From Mesorhizobium intechi (lineage in GTDB: Bacteria; Pseudomonadota; Alphaproteobacteria; Rhizobiales; Rhizobiaceae), in NCBI RefSeq assembly GCF_002879535.1, contig NZ_PNOT02000368.1:1-64000 (forward strand): a stretch of DNA of 64,000 nt. The letters run 5' to 3'. Made by a program: the position numbers and the translations under genes. How positions within the stretch are numbered: position 1 is the stretch's first letter; every line of letters starts with the position of its first letter. Positions 8,576-17,529 of the stretch are shown here, piece after piece. The notes under the pieces were generated by a model that saw nothing but the letters and a program-made list of their open reading frames with translations, had not been told where the DNA came from and did not search any database.

Positions 8576-9933
8576 GCCTCAAGCGCCCGCGTTCGCTCAA
8601 ATGGAGCCTGGTGCTGCGCATCGCCTTGCTGCAATGCGCGATGCTGACGCTGATCATCCTCGGCATTATCGGCGCGTTGCTCGCCACCGGTCTCATTCCG
8701 CACGACTATGAGGACGGCACGATGGACGTGCTGGCGGATGCGGTCGCGCGTGACGCTGGCGGCAAGCTTGTGCTGCGCGAGACCTCGGATCTGACGAAGC
8801 TGCGATCCGAAGTCCCCGACCTCTGGTTCATCATCCGCGACAGACAGGGGCAGCGGCTGCAGGAAGGCACGGTGCCGGCCATCTTCCAGCCTTTCGCCGG
8901 ACTGCTGGACACGATCAGCGACGCGCGCATCGATCACTCCATCGGCGAGAGCGCGCCGCCGGATGCGAAGATCCGCTGGACCGAAACGGCCGCGGGCAAC
9001 CTCCAGATCTTCACCGGCACCAAGGGCGGGCTTTCGCTGCTGCGCCTGCTCGGACAGGCGCCGCAATTCTTCCTGCAGGGCATATTGCCGCTCGCCGGCC
9101 TGATGGCGCTGGCCACGCTGTTCGCGACGCCGTGGGTGGTGCGCGGCGCGCTGTCGGGTCTGGGCCATGCGGCCGCCGAGGCCGAACGCATCGACATCGA
9201 CCAGCGCGGCGTGCAACTGCCGCTGAAGGATGTGCCAAAGGAAGTCACGCCGCTGGTCAAGGCGGTCAACGCCGCGCTTGCACGCCTGGACAAGGGCTAC
9301 GAGCGTCACAAGCGCTTCCTGACGGACGCCGCCCATGAACTGCGAACCCCGGTGGCCATCCTCAACACACGCCTGGCCTCGCTGCCGGCGACACCGGAGC
9401 GGGCTCGGCTGCTGCAGGACGCAGCGCGGCTTTCGACGCTGACCGACCAGTTGCTCGACCTGCAACGCCTCGACCGGCAGACCTCGCCGTTCGAGAAAGT
9501 CGATCTCGTGGCGGTCGCGCGCGGCGTCATCGTCGACCTAGCGCCGATCGCGTTTTCGGCCGGGTACGAGATGTCGTTCGAGCCGGAACGGGAAGCGGTT
9601 TTCGCCACCGGCGATCGCACCGCGATCGAGCGCGCCGTGACCAACATCGTCCAGAACGCCATCGAGCATGGCGGGCGCACGGGCAAGATCACCGTCAGCG
9701 TCACCGCCGCTGCTGTCATCGAGGTGCGGGACGAAGGCAACGGGGTGCCGCCAGCCGAGCGCGAACGCATCTTCGAGCCCTTCTACCGCCTGCACCCGCA
9801 GGATCACGGCGCCGGGCTCGGGCTCAACCTGGTGCAGGAAATCATGCAGTTGCATGGTGGGCGCATCGAGATCCTGGACGGCAAGCCGAGGGGCGCCTGC
9901 TTCCGGATGAGTTTTCGGGCCCTGGCGGCATAG
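8572..9933 (+). CDS. Sensor histidine kinase
   Basis: Inner-membrane kinase of 453 residues. Transmembrane helices at about 17-42 and 168-190 bracket a periplasmic sensor of about 125 residues. A HAMP-like linker leads to the dimerisation domain with the autophosphorylated histidine H255 in FLTDAAHELRTPVAILN. The HATPase domain contains an N-box (NIVQNAIEHGG), a G1 box (VRDEGNGVPPAER) and GAGLGLNLV. It is translationally coupled to the response regulator. The periplasmic domain was not recognised as a known ligand-binding fold. Confidence 0.93.
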   Translation: MSLKRPRSLKWSLVLRIALLQCAMLTLIILGIIGALLATGLIPHDYEDGTMDVLADAVARDAGGKLVLRETSDLTKLRSEVPDLWFIIRDRQGQRLQEGTVPAIFQPFAGLLDTISDARIDHSIGESAPPDAKIRWTETAAGNLQIFTGTKGGLSLLRLLGQAPQFFLQGILPLAGLMALATLFATPWVVRGALSGLGHAAAEAERIDIDQRGVQLPLKDVPKEVTPLVKAVNAALARLDKGYERHKRFLTDAAHELRTPVAILNTRLASLPATPERARLLQDAARLSTLTDQLLDLQRLDRQTSPFEKVDLVAVARGVIVDLAPIAFSAGYEMSFEPEREAVFATGDRTAIERAVTNIVQNAIEHGGRTGKITVSVTAAAVIEVRDEGNGVPPAERERIFEPFYRLHPQDHGAGLGLNLVQEIMQLHGGRIEILDGKPRGACFRMSFRALAA

Positions 9934-9967
9934 CACTGCCCTAAACGACACAATTGCGTTGGAATGC

Positions 9968-10004
9968 TTGACATCGCCGATATTGTAACTAATTAAGTTA
10001 CATG
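9968..10004 (+). promoter_or_regulatory. Promoter and palindromic operator of the Rrf2 gene (predicted leaderless start)
   Basis: A consensus -35 TTGACA (9968-9973) is followed after 16 bp by TAATTA (9990-9995). The perfect dyad TGTAACT-AATTA-AGTTACA (9984-10002) covers the -10 box and ends on the A of the start codon at 10002. A start site about 7 nt after the -10 would coincide with that ATG, and no Shine-Dalgarno sequence is present. The dyad is the likely binding site of the encoded Rrf2 protein. Confidence 0.65.
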
Positions 10005-10451
10005 AAGCGCAACACTCGACTGTCCTCCACCTTGCACATTCTCGTCCACATGGCCGAGAAGCCAGAGCACGCGCTGACCTCCGAGCAGCTTGCCACCTTC
10101 ATTCACACCAATCCGGTGGTGGTGCGCCGCACCATCGCCGGCTTGCGCGATGCAGGCATCGTCACCTCGTCGCGCGGGCATGGTGGCGGCTGGCTGCTCG
10201 GGCGCGCGCCCGAAAACATCTCGCTGGCCGAGATCAGCGCCGCGCTTGGCGAGACGCTGCTGCCGTTGAGCACCGCGCCGGAAAGCCCCGGCTGCCTTGT
10301 CGAGCAGGCGGTGATCGCCGTGCTCGACGATTTCCGCGTCGCGGCTGAAAAACTGCTGGCGGAGAAGCTCAGCCGCATCACACTGGCCGACCTGACCGCC
10401 GATTTCCGTCGTCGCTACGACCTCATTGGAGTTTCCAGCCATGCAGTATGA
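10002..10451 (+). CDS. Rrf2-family transcriptional regulator
   Basis: Small winged-helix regulator of 149 residues. The N-terminus (RLSSTLHILVHMAE) and recognition region (LTSEQLATFIHTNPVVVRRTIAGLRDAGIV) followed by the SSRGHGGGWLLGR wing are typical of the Rrf2 family. It has one cysteine, in ESPGCLVEQ near residue 105, not the three-cysteine Fe-S set of IscR/RirA, so it is nearer to the YwnA/CymR side and could sense redox through that thiol or respond to a ligand. It overlaps the following flavoprotein gene by 11 bp, which is its likely target. Confidence 0.88.
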   Translation: MKRNTRLSSTLHILVHMAEKPEHALTSEQLATFIHTNPVVVRRTIAGLRDAGIVTSSRGHGGGWLLGRAPENISLAEISAALGETLLPLSTAPESPGCLVEQAVIAVLDDFRVAAEKLLAEKLSRITLADLTADFRRRYDLIGVSSHAV

Positions 10452-11340
10452 TCTCGCCGTCGTCGGCGGCAGCTTTGCCGGCCTGTCCGCCGCCATTCAG
10501 GCGGCGCGGGCCCGGCGCAACGTCCTGGTGATCGACGCCGGCCAGCCGCGCAACCGCTTTTCCGCGCATTCGCATGGCTTTCTCGGCCAGGACGGGCGCA
10601 CGCCAGGCGCCATCCTCGACGATGCAAGGCGGCAGTTGCTGGCCTATCCCACAGCCAGGCTTGTCAATGCCCGTGCGGACAGAGCCGTCGCCAACAGCAG
10701 CAGCGATTTCGAGATCACCACCGATGGCGGCGAGACATTCGGCGCCGCGCGGCTGGTGTTGGCCACCGGCGTGCGCGACATCCTGCCGGAGGTTCCGGGG
10801 CTTGCCGAGCAATGGGGCAAGACCGTGTTGCATTGCCCCTATTGCCACGGCTACGAGGTCTCCGGCGGGCCGCTTGGCGTACTGGCTACCGGTCCGATGT
10901 CCCTGCATCAGGCGCGGTTGATCGCCGATTGGGGCGACGTCACGTTGTTCGGCAACGGCCAGATCGAACCCGACGCCGGGCAGATGCTCGCCCTGGAAAG
11001 CAGGACTATCACGTTCGAATCCGCGATCGTCAGCGAACTCAGGGAAGACGGCTCCGGCGGCTTGATCGTCCATCTCGAGGGTGGCGGAAAGACCGCCGTC
11101 AAGGCGATGTTCACCGCGCCGCGCAACACCATGGCAAGCCCACTGGCCGCGCAGCTTGGCTGCGGCTTCGCGGAGGGCCTGCTCGGCCCAGTAATATCCG
11201 TCGACGACCGGCAACAGACGACAATTCCCGGCGTCTATGCCGCCGGAGACGCCGCACGCGCGATGCATAATATCGCCTTCGCGGTATCGGGTGGCACATT
11301 TGCGGGCGTGTGTGCCCACCAATCGCTGGTGTTCAGTTAG
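10441..11340 (+). CDS. Thioredoxin-reductase-like FAD/NAD(P) oxidoreductase
   Basis: Flavoprotein disulfide reductase-like enzyme of 299 residues. The FAD-binding GGSFAGL motif is at residues 9-15 and the redox-active pair C132-P-Y-C135 lies in LHCPYCHGYEV, followed by a NAD(P)-domain and a late FAD motif GVYAAGDAA. The NAD(P) glycine motif (GVLATGPMS) is degenerate compared with true TrxB. Related proteins reduce small thiol oxidants or act on dithiol natural products. The ATG at 10441 has GGAG about 9 nt upstream and lies inside the end of the Rrf2 gene, so the pair is coupled. Confidence 0.88.
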   Translation: MQYDLAVVGGSFAGLSAAIQAARARRNVLVIDAGQPRNRFSAHSHGFLGQDGRTPGAILDDARRQLLAYPTARLVNARADRAVANSSSDFEITTDGGETFGAARLVLATGVRDILPEVPGLAEQWGKTVLHCPYCHGYEVSGGPLGVLATGPMSLHQARLIADWGDVTLFGNGQIEPDAGQMLALESRTITFESAIVSELREDGSGGLIVHLEGGGKTAVKAMFTAPRNTMASPLAAQLGCGFAEGLLGPVISVDDRQQTTIPGVYAAGDAARAMHNIAFAVSGGTFAGVCAHQSLVFS

Positions 11341-12113
11341 AATCGGGCTTCGACGCCTGCAATGCTGAGCCGCGCGCCGGCCTGTGCCAGCGCCGCGGCT
11401 ATGTCGCGCGGCGGCGAAAGATCGGTGGCGAGTTCGGAAAAGCCGTCGAAGCCACAGACCTGGACCAGGCCCTGACGGCCGAACTTGGTGTGGTCGGTGA
11501 TGACGAGTGAGCGCTGGCCGCGCGACAGGACCATGCGCGCGAATTCGGCCTCTTCCAGATCATAGTCCATGACGCCCGTCACCGCATCGACGGCGCCGGT
11601 GGAGATGATGGCGTGGCTGACCGAGAAGCGGCTGACGAAGTCGATGGCCGAAGTGCCGAACGCGGCACCTGAATCGCTGCGCAATTCGCCACCGGCCATA
11701 TAGACCTTGTTGCCGTTGATGGTGGCCAGCGTACGGGCGATGTCGGACGAATTGGTGACGACCGTCAGGCGCCGGTGGCCGAGCAGTTCCCGGGCCAGGA
11801 ACGAGGTCGTGGTGCCCGTGTCGAGCATGACCGATTCCCCGTCGCGGATGGTGGCGGCGACCATGCGGGCAATGACGCGCTTGGCATCGGCATTCTCGCG
11901 CATGCGCCGTTCGAACGGCGCCTCGCCGACCATGGACGGCAGGCCTATGGCGCCATGCATCTTCAGAACCGAGCCGTCGCTGGTAAGTGGCTTGACGTCG
12001 CGGCGCACGGTTTCCAGCGAGACACCCAGCCGATCGGCCAGGCTGGCGATGGTGACGGTTCCTTCTTCCTGCAGCAGCCGCAGGATCTCGCCGTGGCGTT
12101 TGGAATGGACCAT
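11337..12113 (-). CDS. DeoR/GlpR-family transcriptional regulator
   Basis: Repressor-type regulator of 258 residues. The N-terminal DeoR helix-turn-helix (HGEILRLLQEEGTVTIASLA, then VSLETVRRDVKPL) is followed by a sugar-phosphate isomerase-like sensor domain with MLDTGTTTSFLARELL and VVTNSSDIA. Members usually sense a phosphorylated sugar or polyol. It is convergent with the flavoprotein gene (4-bp overlap) and divergent from the choline-kinase/dehydrogenase operon, separated by 415 bp, so that operon is its most likely neighbour target. Confidence 0.9.
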   Translation of the reverse strand: MVHSKRHGEILRLLQEEGTVTIASLADRLGVSLETVRRDVKPLTSDGSVLKMHGAIGLPSMVGEAPFERRMRENADAKRVIARMVAATIRDGESVMLDTGTTTSFLARELLGHRRLTVVTNSSDIARTLATINGNKVYMAGGELRSDSGAAFGTSAIDFVSRFSVSHAIISTGAVDAVTGVMDYDLEEAEFARMVLSRGQRSLVITDHTKFGRQGLVQVCGFDGFSELATDLSPPRDIAAALAQAGARLSIAGVEARF

Positions 12114-12528
12114 TGAGTTTCCCGGACTTCGCCTTTTGACCGGTTTTAAGGGAATTCAAGCACTTTTAAAGATGTCGATCCTCGCTTTCGGGCAAAATAC
12201 CCAAAAAAAGTCACATCTCTTTATTGACAACCGGGCAACCCTGACGTGAAATCTAACGCATCAGCAGGGGTTCGGAGCTGCAACGGGAGAGCGATGGCAG
12301 AGCCGCAACTCACTGGCCAGGCGGTGTTGAACGTGTCTGGGGTAAGGAATTTTCAGATCCGCGGGGGCGGATGCCGGGATCAGAATCCTGGCCAAGGGGC
12401 TCGTCGGTGCGGTGCGGGATACCTATCCTGGCGTCCCGCACCGACGAGATTGTTCGCGTTTCTCCCCGCTCTCGTCGTGCTGTCCATGGCGCCTTGTCGA
12501 AGTCCAGCAAGCCAGGGATGATGATCCC
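12114..12528. promoter_or_regulatory. Divergent control region with a slipped inverted repeat
   Basis: This 415-bp gap separates the DeoR gene from the choline-kinase/dehydrogenase operon. It holds a palindrome GGGCAAAATACCC-like element near 12190-12203, a TTGACA hexamer at 12224-12229 with only a weak -10 downstream, and a 13-bp perfect inverted repeat CTCGTCGGTGCGG (12400-12412) with its complement at 12436-12448. An alternative 7-bp pairing TGCGGGA (12413-12419) with TCCCGCA (12434-12440) excludes the first. No credible gene was seen. Confidence 0.5.
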
Positions 12529-13416
12529 GTGATTGCCGAAGATCGCATCCGCGCCTTGCCCTGCTGGACCGGCGCCATCGAGATTGCCCCCCTGCCCGGC
12601 GGCCTGAGCAACGCCAATTATGTGGTCAGCGACGCTGCCGGACGGCATGTCGTGCGCTTGGGCCAGGACTATCCCTTCCACCATGTCTTCCGCGAGCGCG
12701 AGGTGATGACCGCTCGGGCGGCCCACGCCGCCGGCTTCGCGCCTGCCGTGCACTATTCCGAACCCGGCATCCTGGTGACGCAATTTCTCGGCGCCAGGAC
12801 CTTCCTCGCCGAAGACGTGCGCGCCAATCTTGGCCGCGTGGCGGCTTTGCTGCGATCCTTTCATCGCGAGATGCCGAACCATGTCTCCGGCGCCGGCTTC
12901 ATGTTCTGGGTGTTCCACGTCATCCGCGACTATGCGCGCACGCTCGAGCAGGGCAACAGCCGCAAGCGCAACGACTTGCCGCGTCTGCTGACGCTGGCCG
13001 ACGAACTGGAGCGGGCGCAGAAACTGCTGCCGATCGTCTTCGGTCACAATGATCTTTTGCCAGCCAACATTCTCGATGACGGCAACAGGCTGTGGCTGAT
13101 CGATTTCGAATATGCCGGCTTCAACACGGCAATGTTCGACCTCGCAGGCGTTGCCTCGAATGCCGGCATGAGCGACGCGGAATCCTTCGCCTTCCTCACC
13201 GCCTATTTCATGAAGGAACCGGACGAGGCTATCCGCCGCTCGCACGCAGCCATGCAATGCGCATCGCTGTTGCGCGAGGCGATGTGGAGCATGGTGTCGG
13301 AACTCTATCTCGACGCGCCCGGCATCGACTACGTCGCCTACACCGAGGAAAATTTGGTGCGGCTCGACGCGGCGCTGGAAAACTACCGGACAAAATACGG
13401 GATCCTGAAATCATGA
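12529..13416 (+). CDS. Choline/aminoglycoside kinase-family phosphotransferase
   Basis: Predicted small-molecule kinase of 295 residues with a protein-kinase-like fold. The PLPGGLSNANYVV nucleotide loop is near residues 21-33, the catalytic loop H173-N-D175 with N180 (FGHNDLLPANIL) and the metal-binding D192 (LIDFEYAG) are all intact. The start is a GTG at 12529, with AGGGA about 11 nt upstream; sequence before it does not look like this family. It overlaps the dehydrogenase gene by a 4-bp ATGA. A choline- or ethanolamine-like amino alcohol is a reasonable substrate, but this is inferred from the family and the neighbour only. Confidence 0.82.
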   Translation: MIAEDRIRALPCWTGAIEIAPLPGGLSNANYVVSDAAGRHVVRLGQDYPFHHVFREREVMTARAAHAAGFAPAVHYSEPGILVTQFLGARTFLAEDVRANLGRVAALLRSFHREMPNHVSGAGFMFWVFHVIRDYARTLEQGNSRKRNDLPRLLTLADELERAQKLLPIVFGHNDLLPANILDDGNRLWLIDFEYAGFNTAMFDLAGVASNAGMSDAESFAFLTAYFMKEPDEAIRRSHAAMQCASLLREAMWSMVSELYLDAPGIDYVAYTEENLVRLDAALENYRTKYGILKS

Positions 13417-15866
13417 CCTTGCCCAGCCAGGCCGCCATCGTCGTCATCGGCGGCGGCATCATCGGCTGCTCGACCGCCTATCATCTGGCGCGCGACCACA
13501 AAACCGATGTCGTGCTGCTCGAACAGGGCAAGCTGACCTCGGGCTCGACCTGGCACGCCGCCGGCCTGGTCGGGCAGTTGCGCTCGTCCGCCTCGATCAC
13601 CCGCGTGCTCAAATACTCGGTCGACCTCTACAAGGGGCTGGAGGCCGAAACCGGCCTTGCCACCGGCTGGAAAATGACCGGTTGCCTGCGGCTCGCCACC
13701 AATGCCGACCGCTGGACCGAGTACAAAAGGCTGGCGACCACGGCGAAGAGCTTCGGCATGGACATGCATCTTTTGTCCCCGGCCGAGGTCAAGGCGATGT
13801 GGCCACTGATGGAAACCGGCGATCTCGTCGGCGCCTCCTGGCTGCCGACCGACGGCCAGGCCAGTCCCTCCGACATCACGCAATCGCTGGCCAAGGGCGC
13901 GCGGATGCATGGCGCCAGGCTTTATGAGAATGTCCGCGTCACCGGCTTCGAGATGAAGGGCGGCCGCATCACGGCGGTGAAGACCGATCAAGGCGACATC
14001 GCCTGCGACAAGGTGGTGAACTGCGCAGGACAATGGGCGCGGCAGGTTGGCGCCATGGCCGGCATCAATGTGCCGTTGCAGCCGGTGAAGCACCAATACA
14101 TCATCACCGAGAAGGTCGATGGGCTGGCGACCGACGCGCCGACGCTGCGCGATCCCGACCGGCGCACCTATTTCAAGGAGGAGGTCGGCGGACTGGTGAT
14201 GGGCGGCTATGAGCCCAACCCGCAGGCATGGGCGACCGATCTCCCCGGCGGCGACGTGCCCAACGACTGGGAGTTCCGGCTGTTCGATGACGACTACGAC
14301 CATTTCGAGCAGCATATGTCTCAGGCGATCGCGCGCGTGCCGGCGCTGGAAACCGTCGGCGTCAAGCAGATGATCAACGGGCCGGAAAGCTTCACGCCGG
14401 ACGGCAATTTCATTCTCGGGACGGCACCGGAATGCGTCAACATGTTCGTCGGCGCCGGCTTCAACGCCTTCGGCATCGCCTCTGGCGGCGGCGCCGGCTG
14501 GGTGCTGGCCCAATGGGTGGTGGACGGCGAGGCGCCGCTCGACCTGTGGGTGGTCGACATCAGGCGCTTTTCCAACCTGCACCGCGACCGGCAGTGGGTG
14601 CGCGAACGCACGCTGGAAGCCTACGGCAAGCATTACACGATCGGCTTCCCGCACGAGGAGTATGCCAGCGGCCGGCCGCGCATCGTCTCGCCGCTTTACG
14701 ACAGGCTGAAGCAGCAGGGCGCCGTGTTCGGCTCGAAACTCGGCTGGGAGCGACCGAACTGGTTCGCGCCGCAAGGCGTCGAGCCGCAGGACATCTATTC
14801 CATGGGCCGGCAGAACTGGTTTTCGGCTGTCGGTGAAGAGCACCGGCATGTGCGCGAGAAGGTCGGCATCTTCGACCAGTCGTCCTTCGCCAAATACGAA
14901 TTGACCGGTCCCGACGCGGCCAAGACGCTCGACTGGATTTGCGCCAACGACGTCAGCAAGCCGGCCGGAAGGCTGACCTACACGCAGCTTCTCAACACGC
15001 GCGGCGGCATCGAGGCCGACCTGACCGTGGCGCGGCTGGCCGAGGAGAAATTCTACATCGTCACAGGCACCGGCTTCCGCACGCATGATGCCTCGTGGAT
15101 CAGCGACCATATCGGCGAGGGTCACGATGCTAAGCTGACCGATGTCACCGAGGATTTCGGCACGCTGTCGCTGATGGGACCGCGGGCGCGCGACGTGCTC
15201 TGCGCTGTGACCGATGCCGATGTGTCGAATGCTTCGTTCCCGTTCGGCCATGTGCGCGAGGTCACCATTGCCGGCCACACGATTCGGGCGCTGCGTGTCA
15301 CCTATGTCGGCGAACTCGGCTGGGAACTGCATGTGCCAATCGCAGCGACAGGAAAAGTGTTCGATGCGCTGATGGCGGTCGGCAAAGCGCACGGCATCCG
15401 CCCGGTCGGCTACCGGGCGCTGGAATCGCTGCGGCTGGAAAAGGGCTATCGCGCCTGGGGTTCCGACATCACACCCAACGACACGCCGCAGGAAGCCGGG
15501 CTCGGCTGGGCGGTCAAGCTCAAGAAAAATACCGATTTCGTCGGGCGGCGCGCACTCGAGAAGGTTGTTGGCGCGCCGTTGAAGAAGCGCTTTGCAGGGT
15601 TCACGGTCGACAATCCGGAGATCGTGCTGCTCGGCCGAGAGACCATCCTGCGCAATGGCCAGCCGGTCGGCTATCTGACCAGCGGCGGCTATGGCTACAC
15701 GCTGGGCAAGAACATCGGCTACGGCTATGTGCGCAACGGCGACGGGGTGAGCGACGATTTCCTCGCCGCGGGCGACTACGAGCTGGTTGTCGCGATGGAG
15801 CGGACGCCGGCCAGAATCCATCTCGAGCCGATGTTCGACCCGACAGCGGAGAGGGTAAAGGCCTAG
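13413..15866 (+). CDS. Dimethylglycine/sarcosine dehydrogenase-like FAD enzyme fused to a glycine-cleavage T-protein domain
   Basis: Large flavoenzyme of 817 residues that oxidatively demethylates an N-methyl amino acid and passes the one-carbon unit to tetrahydrofolate. The DAO-type FAD domain occupies about 8-365 with GGGIIG at 13-18; STWHAAGL at 46-52 contains H48, aligned with the histidine that carries covalent FAD in mammalian dimethylglycine and sarcosine dehydrogenases. A FAO_M linker (about 365-420) and GCV_T plus C-terminal barrel (about 425-810) follow. The ATG at 13413 gives the expected length. Which methylated amine is used cannot be decided from sequence. Confidence 0.88.
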   Translation: MTLPSQAAIVVIGGGIIGCSTAYHLARDHKTDVVLLEQGKLTSGSTWHAAGLVGQLRSSASITRVLKYSVDLYKGLEAETGLATGWKMTGCLRLATNADRWTEYKRLATTAKSFGMDMHLLSPAEVKAMWPLMETGDLVGASWLPTDGQASPSDITQSLAKGARMHGARLYENVRVTGFEMKGGRITAVKTDQGDIACDKVVNCAGQWARQVGAMAGINVPLQPVKHQYIITEKVDGLATDAPTLRDPDRRTYFKEEVGGLVMGGYEPNPQAWATDLPGGDVPNDWEFRLFDDDYDHFEQHMSQAIARVPALETVGVKQMINGPESFTPDGNFILGTAPECVNMFVGAGFNAFGIASGGGAGWVLAQWVVDGEAPLDLWVVDIRRFSNLHRDRQWVRERTLEAYGKHYTIGFPHEEYASGRPRIVSPLYDRLKQQGAVFGSKLGWERPNWFAPQGVEPQDIYSMGRQNWFSAVGEEHRHVREKVGIFDQSSFAKYELTGPDAAKTLDWICANDVSKPAGRLTYTQLLNTRGGIEADLTVARLAEEKFYIVTGTGFRTHDASWISDHIGEGHDAKLTDVTEDFGTLSLMGPRARDVLCAVTDADVSNASFPFGHVREVTIAGHTIRALRVTYVGELGWELHVPIAATGKVFDALMAVGKAHGIRPVGYRALESLRLEKGYRAWGSDITPNDTPQEAGLGWAVKLKKNTDFVGRRALEKVVGAPLKKRFAGFTVDNPEIVLLGRETILRNGQPVGYLTSGGYGYTLGKNIGYGYVRNGDGVSDDFLAAGDYELVVAMERTPARIHLEPMFDPTAERVKA

Positions 15867-16495
15867 TTCACCCGCAAGGCGAGGCCGCGGCTGGGCACGG
15901 TATCGGCCTCGCCCGGCATCGAGACGTAGGGGCGCGTTTCCTCGGCCCGGGTGACGACGCCTTGCGCCTCCAGTTCGGCGATGCGTGCGGCAAAACCTTG
16001 ATCCCACAGCGTGTTCTTGACCGTCAGCACGACCACCCCGCCGGGCCTGCAGATGCGGATCAGCTCATCCAGCCCTTCGACGCCGACATGGCCTGAAGTG
16101 AAGACACCGGCCGAGACGATCCCTGCATAGCTATCGTCGGCAAAGGGCAGCGTGCCGCCGAGCGCGAGGCAATGCAACGCGGAATAGACACCCTTGCGGG
16201 CGGCCTGGTCCAGCATGCCTTGCGAGATGTCCAGCGCCTCGACTTGCGGATAGCCGGCAATATCGAGCCATTCGCCGATGAGCCCGGTGCCCGCGCCTGC
16301 ATCGAGCAACGGCGCCGCGCCTCGCGGCAAATGGCGGGCCAGCAGGGCAAGGCAGATCGTCGGATGACGATAACCGGCGGCCGACATGTCGGCGTCATAG
16401 GTCTGCGACCAGCGGTCATAGAGTGCGGCCACCTCTTCCGGGCACTTGGCTGCGTAGGCTGCGCTGAGCGCACCCAGGTGTTTACCGTCCGTCAT
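15863..16495 (-). CDS. Class I SAM-dependent methyltransferase (METTL27-like)
   Basis: Methyltransferase of 210 residues. A helical N-terminus (VAALYDRWSQTYDADM) precedes the SAM motif LLDAGAGTGLIGEWL (about 63-77) and the LDISQGMLDQA second strand. The sequence pattern resembles the Williams-Beuren METTL27 group, whose substrates are poorly known. It is convergent with the dehydrogenase gene, the stop codons overlapping by 4 bp. Its position among amine-related genes makes a methylamine link attractive but unproven. Confidence 0.8.
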   Translation of the reverse strand: MTDGKHLGALSAAYAAKCPEEVAALYDRWSQTYDADMSAAGYRHPTICLALLARHLPRGAAPLLDAGAGTGLIGEWLDIAGYPQVEALDISQGMLDQAARKGVYSALHCLALGGTLPFADDSYAGIVSAGVFTSGHVGVEGLDELIRICRPGGVVVLTVKNTLWDQGFAARIAELEAQGVVTRAEETRPYVSMPGEADTVPSRGLALRVN

Positions 16496-16598
16496 TGCTG
16501 CCTTGTCGCCTTATCGAGTCGCCTTCGATCCAATGATAGCCAAACAGCAAAAATTGTGGAACCGTTGCGGTGAGAAATAACGGCGTGGGGGCGCAGGC

Positions 16599-17501
16599 AT
16601 GGCGACGGACGAGGCGCGGGCAAAGCTGGCGGCCATTCCCATGCTGGCCGGCTATACCGGCCCGCTGGAGCGGCTCGGTGGCCTTACCAATCTCGTCTTC
16701 AGGGCCGGCGATCTCTGCCTGCGCATTCCGGGCAAGGGTACCGAGGAATACATCAACCGCGCCAACGAAGCGGTGGCCGCGCGCGAAGCGGCAAAGGCGG
16801 GGGTCAGCCCGGAGGTCCTGCATGCCGACGCCGGCACCGGCGTGATGGTGACGCGCTTCATAGCGGGCGCGCAGACCATGTCGCCGGAGAAATTCAGGGA
16901 GAGACGGGGCAGCCCCGCCCGGGCCGGCGAAGCCTTCCGCAAGCTGCATGCGTCCGGTGCGGTGTTCCCCTTCCGCTTCGAACTTTTCGCGATGATCGAC
17001 GACTATCTCAAAGTGCTGTCGACCAAGGACGTCGCCTTGCCCGACGGCTACCATGACGTGGTGCGCGAGGCCGGCAGCGTGCGCTCGGCGCTTGCCGCTC
17101 ATCCGCTCCCCGTCGTCGCCTGCCATTGCGATCCGCTGTGCGAAAACTTCCTCGATACGGGCGAGCGGATGTGGATCGTCGACTGGGAATATTCGGGGAT
17201 GAACGACCCGCTTTGGGACCTCGGCGACCTCAGCGTGGAAGGCAGGTTCGACGCGGACCAGGACGAAGAGCTGATGCGCGCCTATTTCGGCGGCGAGGCG
17301 AGGCCGGCGGAGCGCGGCCGCGTCGTCATCTACAAGGCCATGTGCGATCTGCTCTGGACGCTGTGGGGGCTGATCCAGCTTGCCAACGAAAATCCCGTCG
17401 ACGATTTCCGCGCCTATGCCGACGGCCGCTTCGCCCGCTGCAAGGCGTTGATGGAGACGCCGGAGTTTTCACGGCACCTGGCGGCTGTGCGTCTGGGTTG
17501 A
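16599..17501 (+). CDS. Choline kinase-family phosphotransferase
   Basis: Second kinase-like phosphotransferase of the neighbourhood, 300 residues, clearly different from the one at 12529. Residues 27-44 (LGGLTNLVFRAGDLCLRI) match the choline-kinase glycine-rich loop, the catalytic loop is H176-C-D178 with N183 (CHCDPLCENFL), and D195 (WIVDWEYSGMNDP) is the metal ligand, close to the eukaryotic-type choline/ethanolamine kinase signature. It starts about 100 bp from the divergent methyltransferase gene. Predicted activity is ATP-dependent phosphorylation of choline, ethanolamine or a related alcohol. Confidence 0.84.
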   Translation: MATDEARAKLAAIPMLAGYTGPLERLGGLTNLVFRAGDLCLRIPGKGTEEYINRANEAVAAREAAKAGVSPEVLHADAGTGVMVTRFIAGAQTMSPEKFRERRGSPARAGEAFRKLHASGAVFPFRFELFAMIDDYLKVLSTKDVALPDGYHDVVREAGSVRSALAAHPLPVVACHCDPLCENFLDTGERMWIVDWEYSGMNDPLWDLGDLSVEGRFDADQDEELMRAYFGGEARPAERGRVVIYKAMCDLLWTLWGLIQLANENPVDDFRAYADGRFARCKALMETPEFSRHLAAVRLG

Positions 17502-17529
17502 GGCGATTCGAAATGGCAGGGGCTCCGGC

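Noticed and set aside
13383..16007. Very long minus-strand open frame (874 codons) across the dehydrogenase gene
   Set aside because: It is the antisense shadow of a conserved enzyme in GC-rich DNA; its translation is rich in Arg, His, Gly and Ala and has no motif.
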